Of a stretch of 29,181 nt of DNA, positions 1 through 8,574 are shown piece after piece. Under the pieces are notes generated by a model. The model made no database searches, was not told the DNA's origin, and was given only the letters and a program-made list of their open reading frames with translations. The translations under genes were made by a program, and so were the position numbers. The stretch is from an uncultured Oscillospiraceae bacterium (GTDB lineage: Bacteria; Bacillota; Clostridia; Oscillospirales; Acutalibacteraceae). The DNA lies in assembly GCA_900540305.1 (NCBI GenBank), contig UQFL01000021.1, forward strand, positions 1-29,181, given 5' to 3'. How positions within the stretch are numbered: position 1 is the stretch's first letter; the number at the start of each line of letters is the position of its first letter.

Positions 1-47
1 GAGATCAGCCTCGGTCTCGTGGGCTCGGAGATGTGTATAAGAGACAG
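1..47. other. Untrimmed Nextera i7-side adapter (artefact)
   Basis: Bases 1-5 match the end of the P7 flow-cell oligo. Bases 6-13 (CAGCCTCG) are an 8-base index; its reverse complement CGAGGCTG is the one I know as Nextera N710. Bases 14-28 are GTCTCGTGGGCTCGG, and bases 29-47 are the Tn5 mosaic end AGATGTGTATAAGAGACAG. This is library sequence, so biological sequence starts at base 48. The adapter creates a false GTG start at base 33 for the dgt frame and adds the residues MYKRQ to its translation. Confidence 0.98.
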
Positions 48-1037
48 ATCAGGGAAAGAGCAGAAGAAACAGAAAGACTGACTTTGTGCTCTCGTGCATC
101 TTTAGCCTGCGAATCTTTGGGTAGAGATGTTAATGAAGATGAGTGCCCGATAAGAACTTGCTATCAAAGGGATAGAGATAGAATTATCCATTCTGAAGCG
201 TTTAGAAGACTTAAACATAAAACACAGGTGTTTCTTGCGCCGAACGGCGACCATTATCGAACAAGATTAACTCACACTCTTGAGGTTGCCCAGATTGCGA
301 GAACAATAGCAAGGGCGCTTCAGCTTAATGAAGATTTGACTGAGGCTGCTGCATTAGGTCACGACCTTGGCCACACTCCGTTCGGACATGCCGGTGAAAG
401 AGCTTTGCAGGATATTTCCACAGTTGATTTTCACCACTATGAGCAGAGTATAAGAGTTGTTGAAAAAATCGAGAAAAACGGCAAAGGACTTAATCTTACG
501 GCTGAAGTTAAAAATGGTATTCTGTGCCACACGAAAGGCGAAGAAGCTTTTACCCTTGAGGGTCAGATAATTCGCCTTGCAGACAGGATTGCTTATATAA
601 ACCACGATATTGACGACGCTATAACAGCGGGTATGCTTAAAGAAAATGACATTCCCAACAAAATACGGGAAGTGCTCGGAAAAAGAAAATCAGAGAGAAT
701 CAACAGCCTTGTTCTCAATGCGATAAATAACAGCGACAAAACAATCAGACTAAGCGATGATTATGAGACTGTTTTCGGTGAACTTTGCGATTTTATGTAC
801 AGTTGTGTTTATAACAGCGGTGAATGCAGGGCAGAAGATGAAAAGGCATATCATATAGTTGAAAAACTTTATAATTACTATATCAATAACATTGAACATA
901 TGCCGCAGACATTTATTTACATAGCGGAAAATGAGGGAAACGAACGAGCTGTTTGTGATTTTATCGCAGGAATGAGCGATGTTTATGCTCTGAGAAAATA
1001 CAGCGAACTTTTTATGCCTAAGTTTATGCTTGAATGA
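48..1037 (+). CDS. dgt: dGTPase-like dNTP triphosphohydrolase, 5'-truncated
   Basis: This is an HD-superfamily deoxynucleoside triphosphate triphosphohydrolase, which cleaves a dNTP to a deoxynucleoside plus triphosphate and so trims the dNTP pool in the cytoplasm. The family signature is clear: the RDRDRIIHSEAFRRLKHKTQVF block (in part RDR...FRRL..KTQVF), then HYRTRLTHTLEVAQIAR supplying an early metal-ligand histidine, then the HD pair at bases 360-365 in GHDLGHTPFGHAGE. About 330 residues are visible; the N-terminus is missing because the insert begins at base 48. The upstream GTG at 33 lies in adapter and is not the start. The gene ends 22 bases before dnaG. The dgt-dnaG-sigA order is common in clostridia and suggests co-transcription. 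Substrate preference cannot be read from the sequence. Confidence 0.93.
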   Translation: MRERAEETERLTLCSRASLACESLGRDVNEDECPIRTCYQRDRDRIIHSEAFRRLKHKTQVFLAPNGDHYRTRLTHTLEVAQIARTIARALQLNEDLTEAAALGHDLGHTPFGHAGERALQDISTVDFHHYEQSIRVVEKIEKNGKGLNLTAEVKNGILCHTKGEEAFTLEGQIIRLADRIAYINHDIDDAITAGMLKENDIPNKIREVLGKRKSERINSLVLNAINNSDKTIRLSDDYETVFGELCDFMYSCVYNSGECRAEDEKAYHIVEKLYNYYINNIEHMPQTFIYIAENEGNERAVCDFIAGMSDVYALRKYSELFMPKFMLE

Positions 1038-1059
1038 TTAACGGGAAAGGAGAGATTTT

Positions 1060-2793
1060 ATGGCTATCAGTGATTCATTTTTACAAGAACTAAAATATAA
1101 AACAGATATTGAAGATATAATCTCTTCTTATGTTACACTCAAACGCCGCGGAAGTACTTTTGTAGGACTTTGTCCTTTCCATAATGAGAAAACACCGTCA
1201 TTTACAGTATATCCCGATACGCAGTCATTTTATTGCTTTGGATGCGGAGTAGGCGGTGATGCCGTAACTTTTATAAAAAACATAGAAAATCTTGATTATA
1301 TTGACGCACTTAAGTATCTAGCTGATAAGGCAGGTATTCAAATGCCTCAGGACGGATTTGATGACAGTCTTGCGAAGAAAAGACGAAGAATATATCAAGT
1401 GAACAGAGAAGCGGCGCAATATTTTTATTCTTATCTTTATAGTGACGAAGGTGCTGACGGACTTAATTATTACCATGCAAGAGGTTTGACCGACCACACC
1501 ATTAGAAAATTCGGTTTAGGATACGCACCCAATAGCTGGAACAGTCTTATGAAACATCTTTCTGCCAAAGGCTTTTCCTATTCGGAAATGTACGAGGCAG
1601 GACTTGTCAGAAAAGGTGAAAAAGGTTATTACGATAATTTCAGAAACAGGGTAATGACGCCGATTATAGATGTCAGAGGAAATGTTATTGCATTCGGCGG
1701 ACGAGTTCTTGATGACAGTAAACCCAAATATATCAACACGGGCGACACGCTTGTTTATAAAAAGACAAATGAGCTTTTTGCTCTTAATTTTGCAAAAGAC
1801 TGTGCGTCTGAGAAAATAATACTCTGCGAGGGTTATATGGATGTAATATCCATGCACCAGGCTGGTTTCAAAAATGCAGTTGCAGGATGCGGTACTGCTC
1901 TCACACCCGAACAGGCGCATCTTATCAGCAGATATTCAAACGAGGTAATCCTCGCTTATGACGCAGATGAGGCAGGGCAGAAAGCTGTTAAAAAAGCTAT
2001 CGAAATATTCAAAAATACGAATTTAAACATACTTATTCCTCATTTTGAATACGGAAAAGACCCTGATGAAATAATTAAAAATGTCGGAGTTGAAAAATTC
2101 AACGCAATGCTTGATAAATCACTCAATGTTACTGAATATAAAATTCTCAACGAGCGTGGCAAGTATAATCTATCCACAACTCAGGGTAAAATCAACTTTA
2201 TGAATGAAGTAACTAAAATTCTTGCCGATGTTGAACCTGTTGAGAGAGATTTATATTTGACAAGAGTTTCTGAGGAAATAGGAGTTAATAAAACATCTGC
2301 CGCACAGCAGATGAAGAATTATATAGATAAACGGGATAGAGCCGTAAGAAAAAAACAGTATACAAGCGTTATTACAGATACTATTAGAAATAACAACCGA
2401 GAAAGTATGCAGACCGGCGCATCTTCAAAATATATAAAAGCAGTTGAAAGATTTTTATATCTGCTTATAAAATATCCCGATTGCGCAAAACTGCTCGGTG
2501 ATTTCAGCAAAGATAACCTTATTTCAGGATTTTTTCAAAAAGTTTACGAAATTTGTCTTGAAAATATAGACAATGGGTTTGATAATGATCCTATGAATTT
2601 TTCTTCAAAGCTCAGCTCACAGGAGATTGCCCGCCTAACGGGTATAATAGCAAAAGGTGAAGCGAGCGAAAATCCTAAAGAGGAATTCAAGGATTGTATG
2701 AATACCATCGTAGATGAACATAATAAAAAGAACAAGAAATCAGCTGTCGATATGAGTGATGATGAATTCAGAAAATTATTTAAGAATACATAG
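1060..2793 (+). CDS. dnaG: DNA primase
   Basis: DnaG makes the RNA primers for lagging-strand synthesis at the replication fork. The 577-residue length is normal for the family. The N-terminal CHC2 zinc finger has ligands C38, H41, C59 and C62 (CPFH...CFGC). The TOPRIM catalytic core follows, with its acidic residue E257 in CEGYMD and the metal-binding pair D301/D303 in AYDADEAG. The C-terminal part, from about residue 440, is poorly conserved and should be the helicase (DnaB)-binding domain. The start is supported by AAAGGAGA at 1046-1053, well spaced before ATG 1060. It lies between dgt and sigA, as in the classical macromolecular-synthesis operon, although rpsU is not seen here. Confidence 0.97.
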   Translation: MAISDSFLQELKYKTDIEDIISSYVTLKRRGSTFVGLCPFHNEKTPSFTVYPDTQSFYCFGCGVGGDAVTFIKNIENLDYIDALKYLADKAGIQMPQDGFDDSLAKKRRRIYQVNREAAQYFYSYLYSDEGADGLNYYHARGLTDHTIRKFGLGYAPNSWNSLMKHLSAKGFSYSEMYEAGLVRKGEKGYYDNFRNRVMTPIIDVRGNVIAFGGRVLDDSKPKYINTGDTLVYKKTNELFALNFAKDCASEKIILCEGYMDVISMHQAGFKNAVAGCGTALTPEQAHLISRYSNEVILAYDADEAGQKAVKKAIEIFKNTNLNILIPHFEYGKDPDEIIKNVGVEKFNAMLDKSLNVTEYKILNERGKYNLSTTQGKINFMNEVTKILADVEPVERDLYLTRVSEEIGVNKTSAAQQMKNYIDKRDRAVRKKQYTSVITDTIRNNNRESMQTGASSKYIKAVERFLYLLIKYPDCAKLLGDFSKDNLISGFFQKVYEICLENIDNGFDNDPMNFSSKLSSQEIARLTGIIAKGEASENPKEEFKDCMNTIVDEHNKKNKKSAVDMSDDEFRKLFKNT

Positions 2794-2811
2794 TTTTAGA
2801 GGAGATTAATT

Positions 2812-3939
2812 ATGGAAAACAAAGGAAACACAAACATGCAGAGCACGGACGATAAAAAAACTGCGGCTTTTAAAAAGCTTGTTGAAAAAGGAAAAGCAAC
2901 AGGGCACCTTACTGCTCAGGAAATTGATAATCTTATTGTCGAACTCGATCTTGATGTTGATGAGCTTGAAAAACTCAATGATATGATTGACGCCGCTAAT
3001 GTAAATATTATTGATGACTTTTCTGCAGAAGCACTTGACGGAATAACTCTTGAAGTTGACCTTCCGAAAGACACAGATGCGGCAGACACAGTTGCAACAA
3101 ATGACAGCGCAGCAATGGACGATCCCGTAAAGGTTTATCTTAAAGAGATCGGCAGAGTTCCGCTTCTTTCGGCAGAGGAAGAAATCGAATACGCTATCAG
3201 AATTGCCGATGACGACCCCGTTGCTAAGAAAAGACTTGCTGAGGCAAACCTCAGACTTGTTGTAAGCATCGCTAAAAGATATGTAGGCAGGGGAATGCAG
3301 TTTCTTGATTTGATTCAAGAGGGAAATATGGGTCTTATCAAGGCTGTTGATAAGTTCGATTACACAAAGGGATTTAAGTTTTCAACTTATGCTACTTGGT
3401 GGATAAGACAGGCTATCACAAGAGCTATTGCTGACCAGGCAAGAACTATAAGAATTCCCGTTCATATGGTTGAAACAATCAATAAAGTAAAGAAAGCTAA
3501 CAGCCAGCTTCTTCATCAAAACGGCAAAGAGCCTACACCTGAGGAAATTGCTGATTTTCTTGAAATGCCCGCTGAAAAGGTAAGAGAGATTCTCAGAGTT
3601 GCTCAGGAACCCGTTTCTCTTGAAACACCCATAGGCGAGGAAGAAGATTCTCATCTCGGCGATTTCATTCCTGATGATGACGCACTTGCACCCGCTGACG
3701 CCGCTTCAATGAGTCTTCTTAAAGAACAGCTTTCAGAGGTACTCAAAACTCTCACACCAAGAGAAGCAAAGGTTCTTTCACTTCGTTTCGGTCTTGAGGA
3801 TGGCAATCCGAAAACTCTTGAAGAGGTTGGAAAAGAGTTTAATGTAACGAGAGAAAGAATTAGACAGATTGAGGCTAAAGCACTCAGAAAGCTTCGTCAC
3901 CCCAGCAGAAGCAAAAAATTGAAGGACTTTTTAGACTAA
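2812..3939 (+). CDS. sigA: Primary sigma factor RpoD/SigA
   Basis: This is the housekeeping sigma factor that directs RNA polymerase to -10/-35 promoters. At 375 residues it is the size of Bacillus SigA. A short acidic region 1.1 is followed by region 1.2 (DPVKVYLKEIGRVPLL). Region 2 runs from LRLVVSIAKRYVGRGMQF through the -10-contacting YATWWIRQAITRAIADQ. Region 3 follows, and the region 4.2 helix-turn-helix occupies residues 335-375, ending in RQIEAKALRKLRHPSRS. The RBS is AGAGGAG, about 7-10 bases before ATG. The stop overlaps the next start (TAATG), so the downstream DUF896 gene is probably translationally coupled. The promoters I propose in this window (11291, 12380) are of the type this factor recognises. 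Confidence 0.98.
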   Translation: MENKGNTNMQSTDDKKTAAFKKLVEKGKATGHLTAQEIDNLIVELDLDVDELEKLNDMIDAANVNIIDDFSAEALDGITLEVDLPKDTDAADTVATNDSAAMDDPVKVYLKEIGRVPLLSAEEEIEYAIRIADDDPVAKKRLAEANLRLVVSIAKRYVGRGMQFLDLIQEGNMGLIKAVDKFDYTKGFKFSTYATWWIRQAITRAIADQARTIRIPVHMVETINKVKKANSQLLHQNGKEPTPEEIADFLEMPAEKVREILRVAQEPVSLETPIGEEEDSHLGDFIPDDDALAPADAASMSLLKEQLSEVLKTLTPREAKVLSLRFGLEDGNPKTLEEVGKEFNVTRERIRQIEAKALRKLRHPSRSKKLKDFLD

Positions 3940-4157
3940 TGATTACACAGGAACAGATTAACAGAATAAACGAACTTGCCCGCAAAGCTAAAGACAGCGG
4001 ACTTTCTGAAAGCGAAAAAGAAGAACAGGCAAAGCTTCGCGCATTGTATATTGAAAGCATTAAGCAAAGTTTGACTTCTCAGCTTGATAACACTTATATT
4101 GTGGACAAGAACGGAAATAAAAAGAAAGTACAAAGAAAAGACAAATGCAAAAACTGA
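3939..4157 (+). CDS. DUF896 (YnzC/YozC-type) small protein
   Basis: This 72-residue protein matches the Firmicutes-specific DUF896/UPF0291 family. It has the N-terminal INRINELARKAKDSGLSESE helix pair, then EEQAKLRALYIESIKQSL and the LDN motif. Bacillus relatives include YnzC and YneB-operon proteins, and no biochemical role is firmly established. The lysine-rich tail (KNGNKKKVQRKDKCKN) is longer and more basic than I would expect. The start codon overlaps the sigA stop by one base (TAATG), and the 3' end overlaps the thymidylate-kinase-like gene by 13 bases, so it sits inside a coupled operon. Family assignment is confident; function is unknown. Confidence 0.9.
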   Translation: MITQEQINRINELARKAKDSGLSESEKEEQAKLRALYIESIKQSLTSQLDNTYIVDKNGNKKKVQRKDKCKN

Positions 4158-4810
4158 TAATTATCGAAGGGCTTGACGGCAGCGGAAAATCAACTCAAAC
4201 GCAGCTGCTTGAAGACGCTCTTAAAAAAGACAATATTGAATACCGTAAAATTAAACTGCCCGATTATGACAGCCCCTCGAGTACGCTTGTAAAAATGTAT
4301 CTTGGTGGTGAGTTCGGAAAGTCTGCGGATAGCGTCAATGCCTATGCTGCTTCAGCTTTTTATGCCACGGACAGATATTCGTCCTATATGCTTGACTGGA
4401 AAAAAGATTATCTTTCAGGTAAGGTTATTATTGCTGACAGATATGCCACTTCAAACTCCATATATCAAATGGAGAAGTTGCCTTTAGAGCAATGGGACTC
4501 ATATCTTGAGTGGAGCGCAGATTTTGAGTATGAAAAACTCGGCATTCCCAAACCTGATTTGGTTATTTTTCTTGATATGCCGATTGAGGTTTCGCAAAAG
4601 CTTATGACTAGCCGTTACGGCGGTGATGAAAACAAAAAGGATGTTCACGAGGCTAATGTTGAATTTCTTAAAAAATGCAGAAAAGCGGCTCTTTACACGG
4701 CAGAAAAACAGGGCTGGACAGTTATTCAATGTTCAGACGGCGAAAAACCGTATTCAATAGAAGAAATCCACGAACAGATAATTAATAAAGTAAAAGAGGA
4801 ATTATGCTGA
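4145..4810 (+). CDS. tmk: Thymidylate-kinase-like P-loop nucleoside monophosphate kinase
   Basis: The likely reaction is dTMP plus ATP to dTDP plus ADP. Evidence is the N-terminal Walker A GLDGSGKST (residues 9-17), the DRY motif at residues 98-100 in IIADRYATSNSIYQ, VIFLDMP typical of the core beta strand, and an arginine-containing lid around MTSRYGGDE. The usual bacterial TREPGGT motif after the second strand is absent. In its place stands KLPDYDSPSS followed by LVKMYLGGEFG, which is closer to the layout of eukaryotic/archaeal enzymes. The protein is therefore a divergent dTMP kinase or a related deoxynucleotide kinase, and the genome may hold a second, canonical tmk. It overlaps both neighbours (13 and 7 bases), so it is probably co-translated. 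Confidence 0.8.
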   Translation: MQKLIIIEGLDGSGKSTQTQLLEDALKKDNIEYRKIKLPDYDSPSSTLVKMYLGGEFGKSADSVNAYAASAFYATDRYSSYMLDWKKDYLSGKVIIADRYATSNSIYQMEKLPLEQWDSYLEWSADFEYEKLGIPKPDLVIFLDMPIEVSQKLMTSRYGGDENKKDVHEANVEFLKKCRKAALYTAEKQGWTVIQCSDGEKPYSIEEIHEQIINKVKEELC

Positions 4811-5697
4811 ATTTTAAAACACCCGAAATTGAGGATAGAGAATGGGTATCAGAATGTTTTTCCCACGCCCACAGTATGAACTGCGAATACACTTTCGGAA
4901 ATATTTATATCTGGCGCGCTGCTTATAAAACTTTTATTGCCCGCTATGACGATTTTGTTATTTGCAGATGGGGAACAAATAATAATATTTCTTATTCTCT
5001 TCCGATAGGTGAGGGTAATTTCAAAAAAGCTGTCGAAGAAATCATAGAAGATGCAAAGTCTCTCGGAATTACGCCAAGAATTTACGGTGTGACAGAAAGC
5101 TACAAAGCAGTTCTTGATTCAGACTTTGCGAATGCTTTTTCTTATGAATACGACGACGGCAATAACGACTATATATATAATACTGCCGACCTTGCCTCTC
5201 TTTCGGGCAAGAAATATCACTCAAAAAGAAACCATATAACTAATTTTAAAAAGAATAACCCAGACTGGTCTTATGAGGAGCTTTCAGATAAAAACATTTC
5301 TGAATGTATAAGTCTTCATTCAAACTGGATTGAGCAGAAAGATGACAACGATTCTGATTATTCTTTTGAATTTGAAGCGGTATTAAACGGCTTTGAAAAT
5401 TACGATAAACTTGGCTTTAAAGGCGGATTAATTAGAATAAATTCACAGCCCGTAGCTTATACCTATGGCGAAAAGCTAAGTGACCACTGCTTTGTAACTC
5501 ATTTTGAAAAAGCGCCTGCGGATATACAGGGGGCTTATGCAATTATTAATCAGGAGTTTGCAAAATCTTTACTTGCTGACGGTTATGAATTTGTAAATCG
5601 TGAGGAAGACCTCGGAATAGAGGGACTTCGAAAAGCAAAACAGTCTTATAAGCCGTCAGTTTGGCTTAAAAAAGAGGTGGCAGTATATAATGGCTGA
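4804..5697 (+). CDS. DUF2156 (LPG-synthase C-terminal-like) acyl/aminoacyl-transferase-fold protein
   Basis: This 297-residue soluble protein resembles the DUF2156/PF09924 family. That family is related to the catalytic C-terminal domain of MprF, which uses aminoacyl-tRNA to modify lipids, but here no membrane part is present. Recognisable pieces are the N-terminal GNIYIWRAAY block, the central KYHSKRNHITNFKKNNP segment typical of the family, and the C-terminal FVNREEDLGIEGLRKAKQSYKP. The fold is a tandem GNAT-like one. The true substrate is unknown, and lipid aminoacylation should not be assumed. An AGAGGA motif precedes ATG 4804, and the gene overlaps the kinase gene by 7 bases and the next gene by 8. 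Confidence 0.82.
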   Translation: MLNFKTPEIEDREWVSECFSHAHSMNCEYTFGNIYIWRAAYKTFIARYDDFVICRWGTNNNISYSLPIGEGNFKKAVEEIIEDAKSLGITPRIYGVTESYKAVLDSDFANAFSYEYDDGNNDYIYNTADLASLSGKKYHSKRNHITNFKKNNPDWSYEELSDKNISECISLHSNWIEQKDDNDSDYSFEFEAVLNGFENYDKLGFKGGLIRINSQPVAYTYGEKLSDHCFVTHFEKAPADIQGAYAIINQEFAKSLLADGYEFVNREEDLGIEGLRKAKQSYKPSVWLKKEVAVYNG

Positions 5698-6754
5698 GAA
5701 AATCAGATTTACAACTGATAATAAAGCGATTATATCCTTGTGGCAGGAAGTTTTTGGCGATACTGAAGAAGATATTTTGTTTTTTCTCAATAATTGCAGA
5801 AATTATAGGTGCCTTGGATACTTTGCCGATAACAAGCTTGTGTCTATGATTATTCTTGTTGACTGTAATTACTGTGGTAAAAACGGCAAATATGTATATG
5901 CTGTAAGCACTTATGAAGAATACAGAAAAAGAGGATACAGTTCAGCGCTTATAGAGTATGCAAAGGGGCTTTCAGATTTTCTGTGGCTTATTCCTGCCGA
6001 TGATAAACTTTTCAGTTTTTATTCAAAACTCGGATTAAAAACAAAATTATATTCAGACAAAGAATATAATGATAAAATACTTTTTGATGAGACTGAAGAA
6101 ATTACCGCTTTTCTTTATGAGGGAAGCGAGTTTGAATATCCCAAAGGTATGATTTATTCGGATTATGAATTTCCGTTTGGCAACACGGGATATAAAAAGC
6201 GAGGTATGACTATGGTTTATGTTTTTTTAGCAGACGGATTTGAAATCACAGAGGCAATGGCGCCTGTTGATATGATGAGAAGAGCAGGTATTGATGTTAA
6301 AACAGTTGGCGTTTACTCAGATACTGTTGAAGCTTCCTGCGGAGTAAAAGTTATGGCTGATATCTCAAAAGATGATTTTGATTTGTCTAATGCCGCTGCA
6401 TTGGTTATCCCCGGCGGTATGCCCGGTGTTACAAATCTTTGCGACTCAGAATTTGTTGTTTCAGCAGTTAATGAAGCCGCAAAAAAAGATATTTTACTAT
6501 GCGCTATTTGTGCAGGTCCGTCTCTTCTTGGTAAACAAGGACTTTTAAAGGGAAAAAAAGCTATCTGTTATCCGGGCTTTGAACAATTTCTTGATGGTGC
6601 AGAAGTTATGACTGACAGCTATGTTGTAACTGACGGCAAATTTATAACTGCAAGAGGTGCTGGTGTTTCAGTTGATTTCGGTCTTGAAATAGTAAAATGC
6701 CTTGCAAATGAAGAAACTTCTGAAAAAATAAGGAAACAGATTCAGTGCAGATAA
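5690..6754 (+). CDS. GNAT acetyltransferase fused to DJ-1/PfpI-family protein
   Basis: One open frame of 354 residues holds two complete domains. Residues 1-172 are a GNAT N-acetyltransferase with the acetyl-CoA loop in TYEEYRKRGYSSALIEYAK. Residues 175-354 are a full-length DJ-1/PfpI domain. It begins MVYVFLADGFEITEAMAP, has the nucleophile-elbow cysteine C274 in CAICAGPSLLG, and ends with TARGAGVSVDFGLEIV, very like human DJ-1. DJ-1 relatives act in glyoxal/redox stress; the specific reaction here is unknown. An in-frame ATG at 6212 with GAGG seven bases upstream (6201-6204) could allow the DJ-1 part to be made alone. The main start has AGAGGTGG upstream and overlaps the DUF2156 gene by 8 bases. 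Confidence 0.87.
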   Translation: MAEKIRFTTDNKAIISLWQEVFGDTEEDILFFLNNCRNYRCLGYFADNKLVSMIILVDCNYCGKNGKYVYAVSTYEEYRKRGYSSALIEYAKGLSDFLWLIPADDKLFSFYSKLGLKTKLYSDKEYNDKILFDETEEITAFLYEGSEFEYPKGMIYSDYEFPFGNTGYKKRGMTMVYVFLADGFEITEAMAPVDMMRRAGIDVKTVGVYSDTVEASCGVKVMADISKDDFDLSNAAALVIPGGMPGVTNLCDSEFVVSAVNEAAKKDILLCAICAGPSLLGKQGLLKGKKAICYPGFEQFLDGAEVMTDSYVVTDGKFITARGAGVSVDFGLEIVKCLANEETSEKIRKQIQCR

Positions 6755-7302
6755 AAAACGAATTAAGACAAAAATATAAATCTCTGCGAAGAAATATTGA
6801 AAATAAAGAAGATAAAGGTAAATCAATCTGCGAAAAATTTATTTCTTCCGAATTATTTAAAAATGCACAGGAAATTTTGTGTTATTATCCACTTGGAGAT
6901 GAAATAAATACAGTTGAAATCATTGAAACTGCACTTTCATCAAGCAAAAAAGTTGCTCTTCCTCTGTGCATTGATAAAAACGGAAAAATGGATTTTTACT
7001 ATATAAACAGTATTGCAGATTTGAAAAAAGGCTCTTTTTCAATAATGGAGCCTGATACTGAAAAATGCGTAAAATGCACGGAATTTTCCAATGCAGTTTG
7101 CCTTGTTCCTGCGCTGTCTTTTGATTTAAAAGGGTACAGACTCGGTTACGGGAAAGGCTATTACGACAGATTTTTAGAAAAATTTACATATATTTCGGCA
7201 GGATTGTGTTATAATGAATTGATTGCGGAAGAGTTACCGCATGATTCTTATGATAAAAAGGTTGATTATATCTTCACAGATAATCAAATTTTTAAGCTGT
7301 AA
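6745..7302 (+). CDS. 5-formyltetrahydrofolate cyclo-ligase
   Basis: This enzyme converts 5-formyl-THF to 5,10-methenyl-THF using ATP, returning a storage folate to one-carbon metabolism in the cytoplasm. The 185-residue length is normal. The N-terminus (LRQKYKSLRRNI) is basic, as in the family. LCYYPLGDEINT lies in the first half, and the signature LVPALSFDLKGYRLGYGKGYYDRFL (partly quoted) carries the glycine-rich nucleotide/folate site near residues 120-150. The start is a GTG at 6745 inside the end of the GNAT/DJ-1 gene (10-base overlap). No better ATG lies at the correct end of the domain. The Bacillus counterpart is YqgN. Confidence 0.93.
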   Translation: MQIKNELRQKYKSLRRNIENKEDKGKSICEKFISSELFKNAQEILCYYPLGDEINTVEIIETALSSSKKVALPLCIDKNGKMDFYYINSIADLKKGSFSIMEPDTEKCVKCTEFSNAVCLVPALSFDLKGYRLGYGKGYYDRFLEKFTYISAGLCYNELIAEELPHDSYDKKVDYIFTDNQIFKL

Positions 7303-7314
7303 AGGAGGATAAAT

Positions 7315-8568
7315 ATGCCCGACAGTTTTAAACTTGATGAAAACGGTATCAATCCCGTGGATTCTGATTCACAGAAAAAAGATGTATATTTTACAAACCA
7401 GGATTTCTCAGGGTTAAAGGCGGATAAGCCTAAGAAAACCTTAAGCAAAAAAAAGACCGCTGCTAAAGCGAAAAAGGGCGGAGTTGCTTCTACTTATATA
7501 TTTTTCATTGTAGTTATCGCTGTGTCAATGCTGCTATCGGTTTATGCCGTTTTCTGCCTTAACGATGTTTTCGGAATGATGAAAAATAAGTCTTCTGTAA
7601 CTGTTAGTTATTCAGAACAGATTGATTCAACTTCAGACGCTATCGACTTGCTTGCGGAATATGACCTTGTTGACTGCAAGAATTTCTGCAAATTTTATAT
7701 AAAACTTGCTAATTTAGTTGTAGGCGATTACGATGTAACAGGTCCGTTTGAGGCTGGTGTATATTACTTAAACGGAAAGATGGGACTTGAGGGTATGCTT
7801 ATCAACATGATGGGCGAGCCTGATACAACTGAGACAGTCAGAATTACTATTCCGGAGGGTTATACAGTTGCTGAAATCATAGACCGTCTTGCTGAAAACG
7901 ATGTTTGTGACAAGGCATCCCTGCTTTCAGTTATTGAATCAACCCAGTTTTCACAATCACTTGTATCAGATTTGAAATCTGATGAAAATATTCCTTACAG
8001 GCTTGAAGGCTATCTTTTCCCCGACACTTATGACTTTTATGTAGGACAAAGCGCATCGGGTGTTATCGAAACATTCCTTGATAACCTTGAAAAGAAAATC
8101 ACGAAAGAGGATAGGGACAGAGCGGCTGAACTTGGCTATTCAATAAACGAAGTACTAACAATTGCTTCTATTGTTCAGGCTGAGGCGGGATCTACAGATC
8201 AAATGAAAACAATATCAGCAATCATTCAAAATCGTCTTAAAGATCCAGTAAACAACCCCTCACTCGGCTGTCAGTCTACAAGCGACTATATAAATAATAA
8301 AGTTGCCCCGTCGCTGTCATCAACCTCAGCACATACTGCCGATTATTATCTTCAGTACTATAGTACCGCTTCATCTTCTGAGGTTATCGGTTTACCTGCC
8401 GGTCCTATTTGTAACCCTGGTAAAGATGCTATTGAAGCTGTACTTTATCCTGAAGATACTGATGATTTATATTTCTTCCATGATAACAATGGAAAACTTT
8501 ACACGGCGAAAAATTATCCTGAATTCAAAAAACTTATTCAAACTTACGCACCATATCTTGATTATTAA
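7315..8568 (+). CDS. mltG: Endolytic murein transglycosylase MltG (YceG-like)
   Basis: MltG cuts nascent peptidoglycan glycan strands at the outer face of the membrane and so sets strand length. The protein has a charged cytoplasmic N-terminus of about 58 residues (KKTLSKKKTAAKAKKGG), one membrane helix at residues 60-82, then a LysM-like subdomain (ITIPEGYTVAEIIDRL) and the YceG catalytic domain. The likely catalytic glutamate is E290 in ASIVQAEAG, matching E. coli E218 in VASIVEKET. The 417-residue length is somewhat longer than E. coli MltG because of the N-terminal extension. A near-perfect RBS (AAGGAGG) begins at the previous stop codon. mltG followed by a U32-family gene is also the Bacillus order (yrrL...yrrN/O). 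Confidence 0.95.
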   Translation: MPDSFKLDENGINPVDSDSQKKDVYFTNQDFSGLKADKPKKTLSKKKTAAKAKKGGVASTYIFFIVVIAVSMLLSVYAVFCLNDVFGMMKNKSSVTVSYSEQIDSTSDAIDLLAEYDLVDCKNFCKFYIKLANLVVGDYDVTGPFEAGVYYLNGKMGLEGMLINMMGEPDTTETVRITIPEGYTVAEIIDRLAENDVCDKASLLSVIESTQFSQSLVSDLKSDENIPYRLEGYLFPDTYDFYVGQSASGVIETFLDNLEKKITKEDRDRAAELGYSINEVLTIASIVQAEAGSTDQMKTISAIIQNRLKDPVNNPSLGCQSTSDYINNKVAPSLSSTSAHTADYYLQYYSTASSSEVIGLPAGPICNPGKDAIEAVLYPEDTDDLYFFHDNNGKLYTAKNYPEFKKLIQTYAPYLDY

Positions 8569-8574
8569 TAAATT

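Noticed and set aside
33..47. GTG start for dgt giving a seemingly complete protein
   Set aside because: The bases belong to the Tn5 mosaic end; the true start is outside the contig.
2806..3318. Minus-strand open frame (170 codons) opposite sigA
   Set aside because: Antisense to the N-terminal half of a certain sigma factor gene; composition is that of a reverse-complement shadow.
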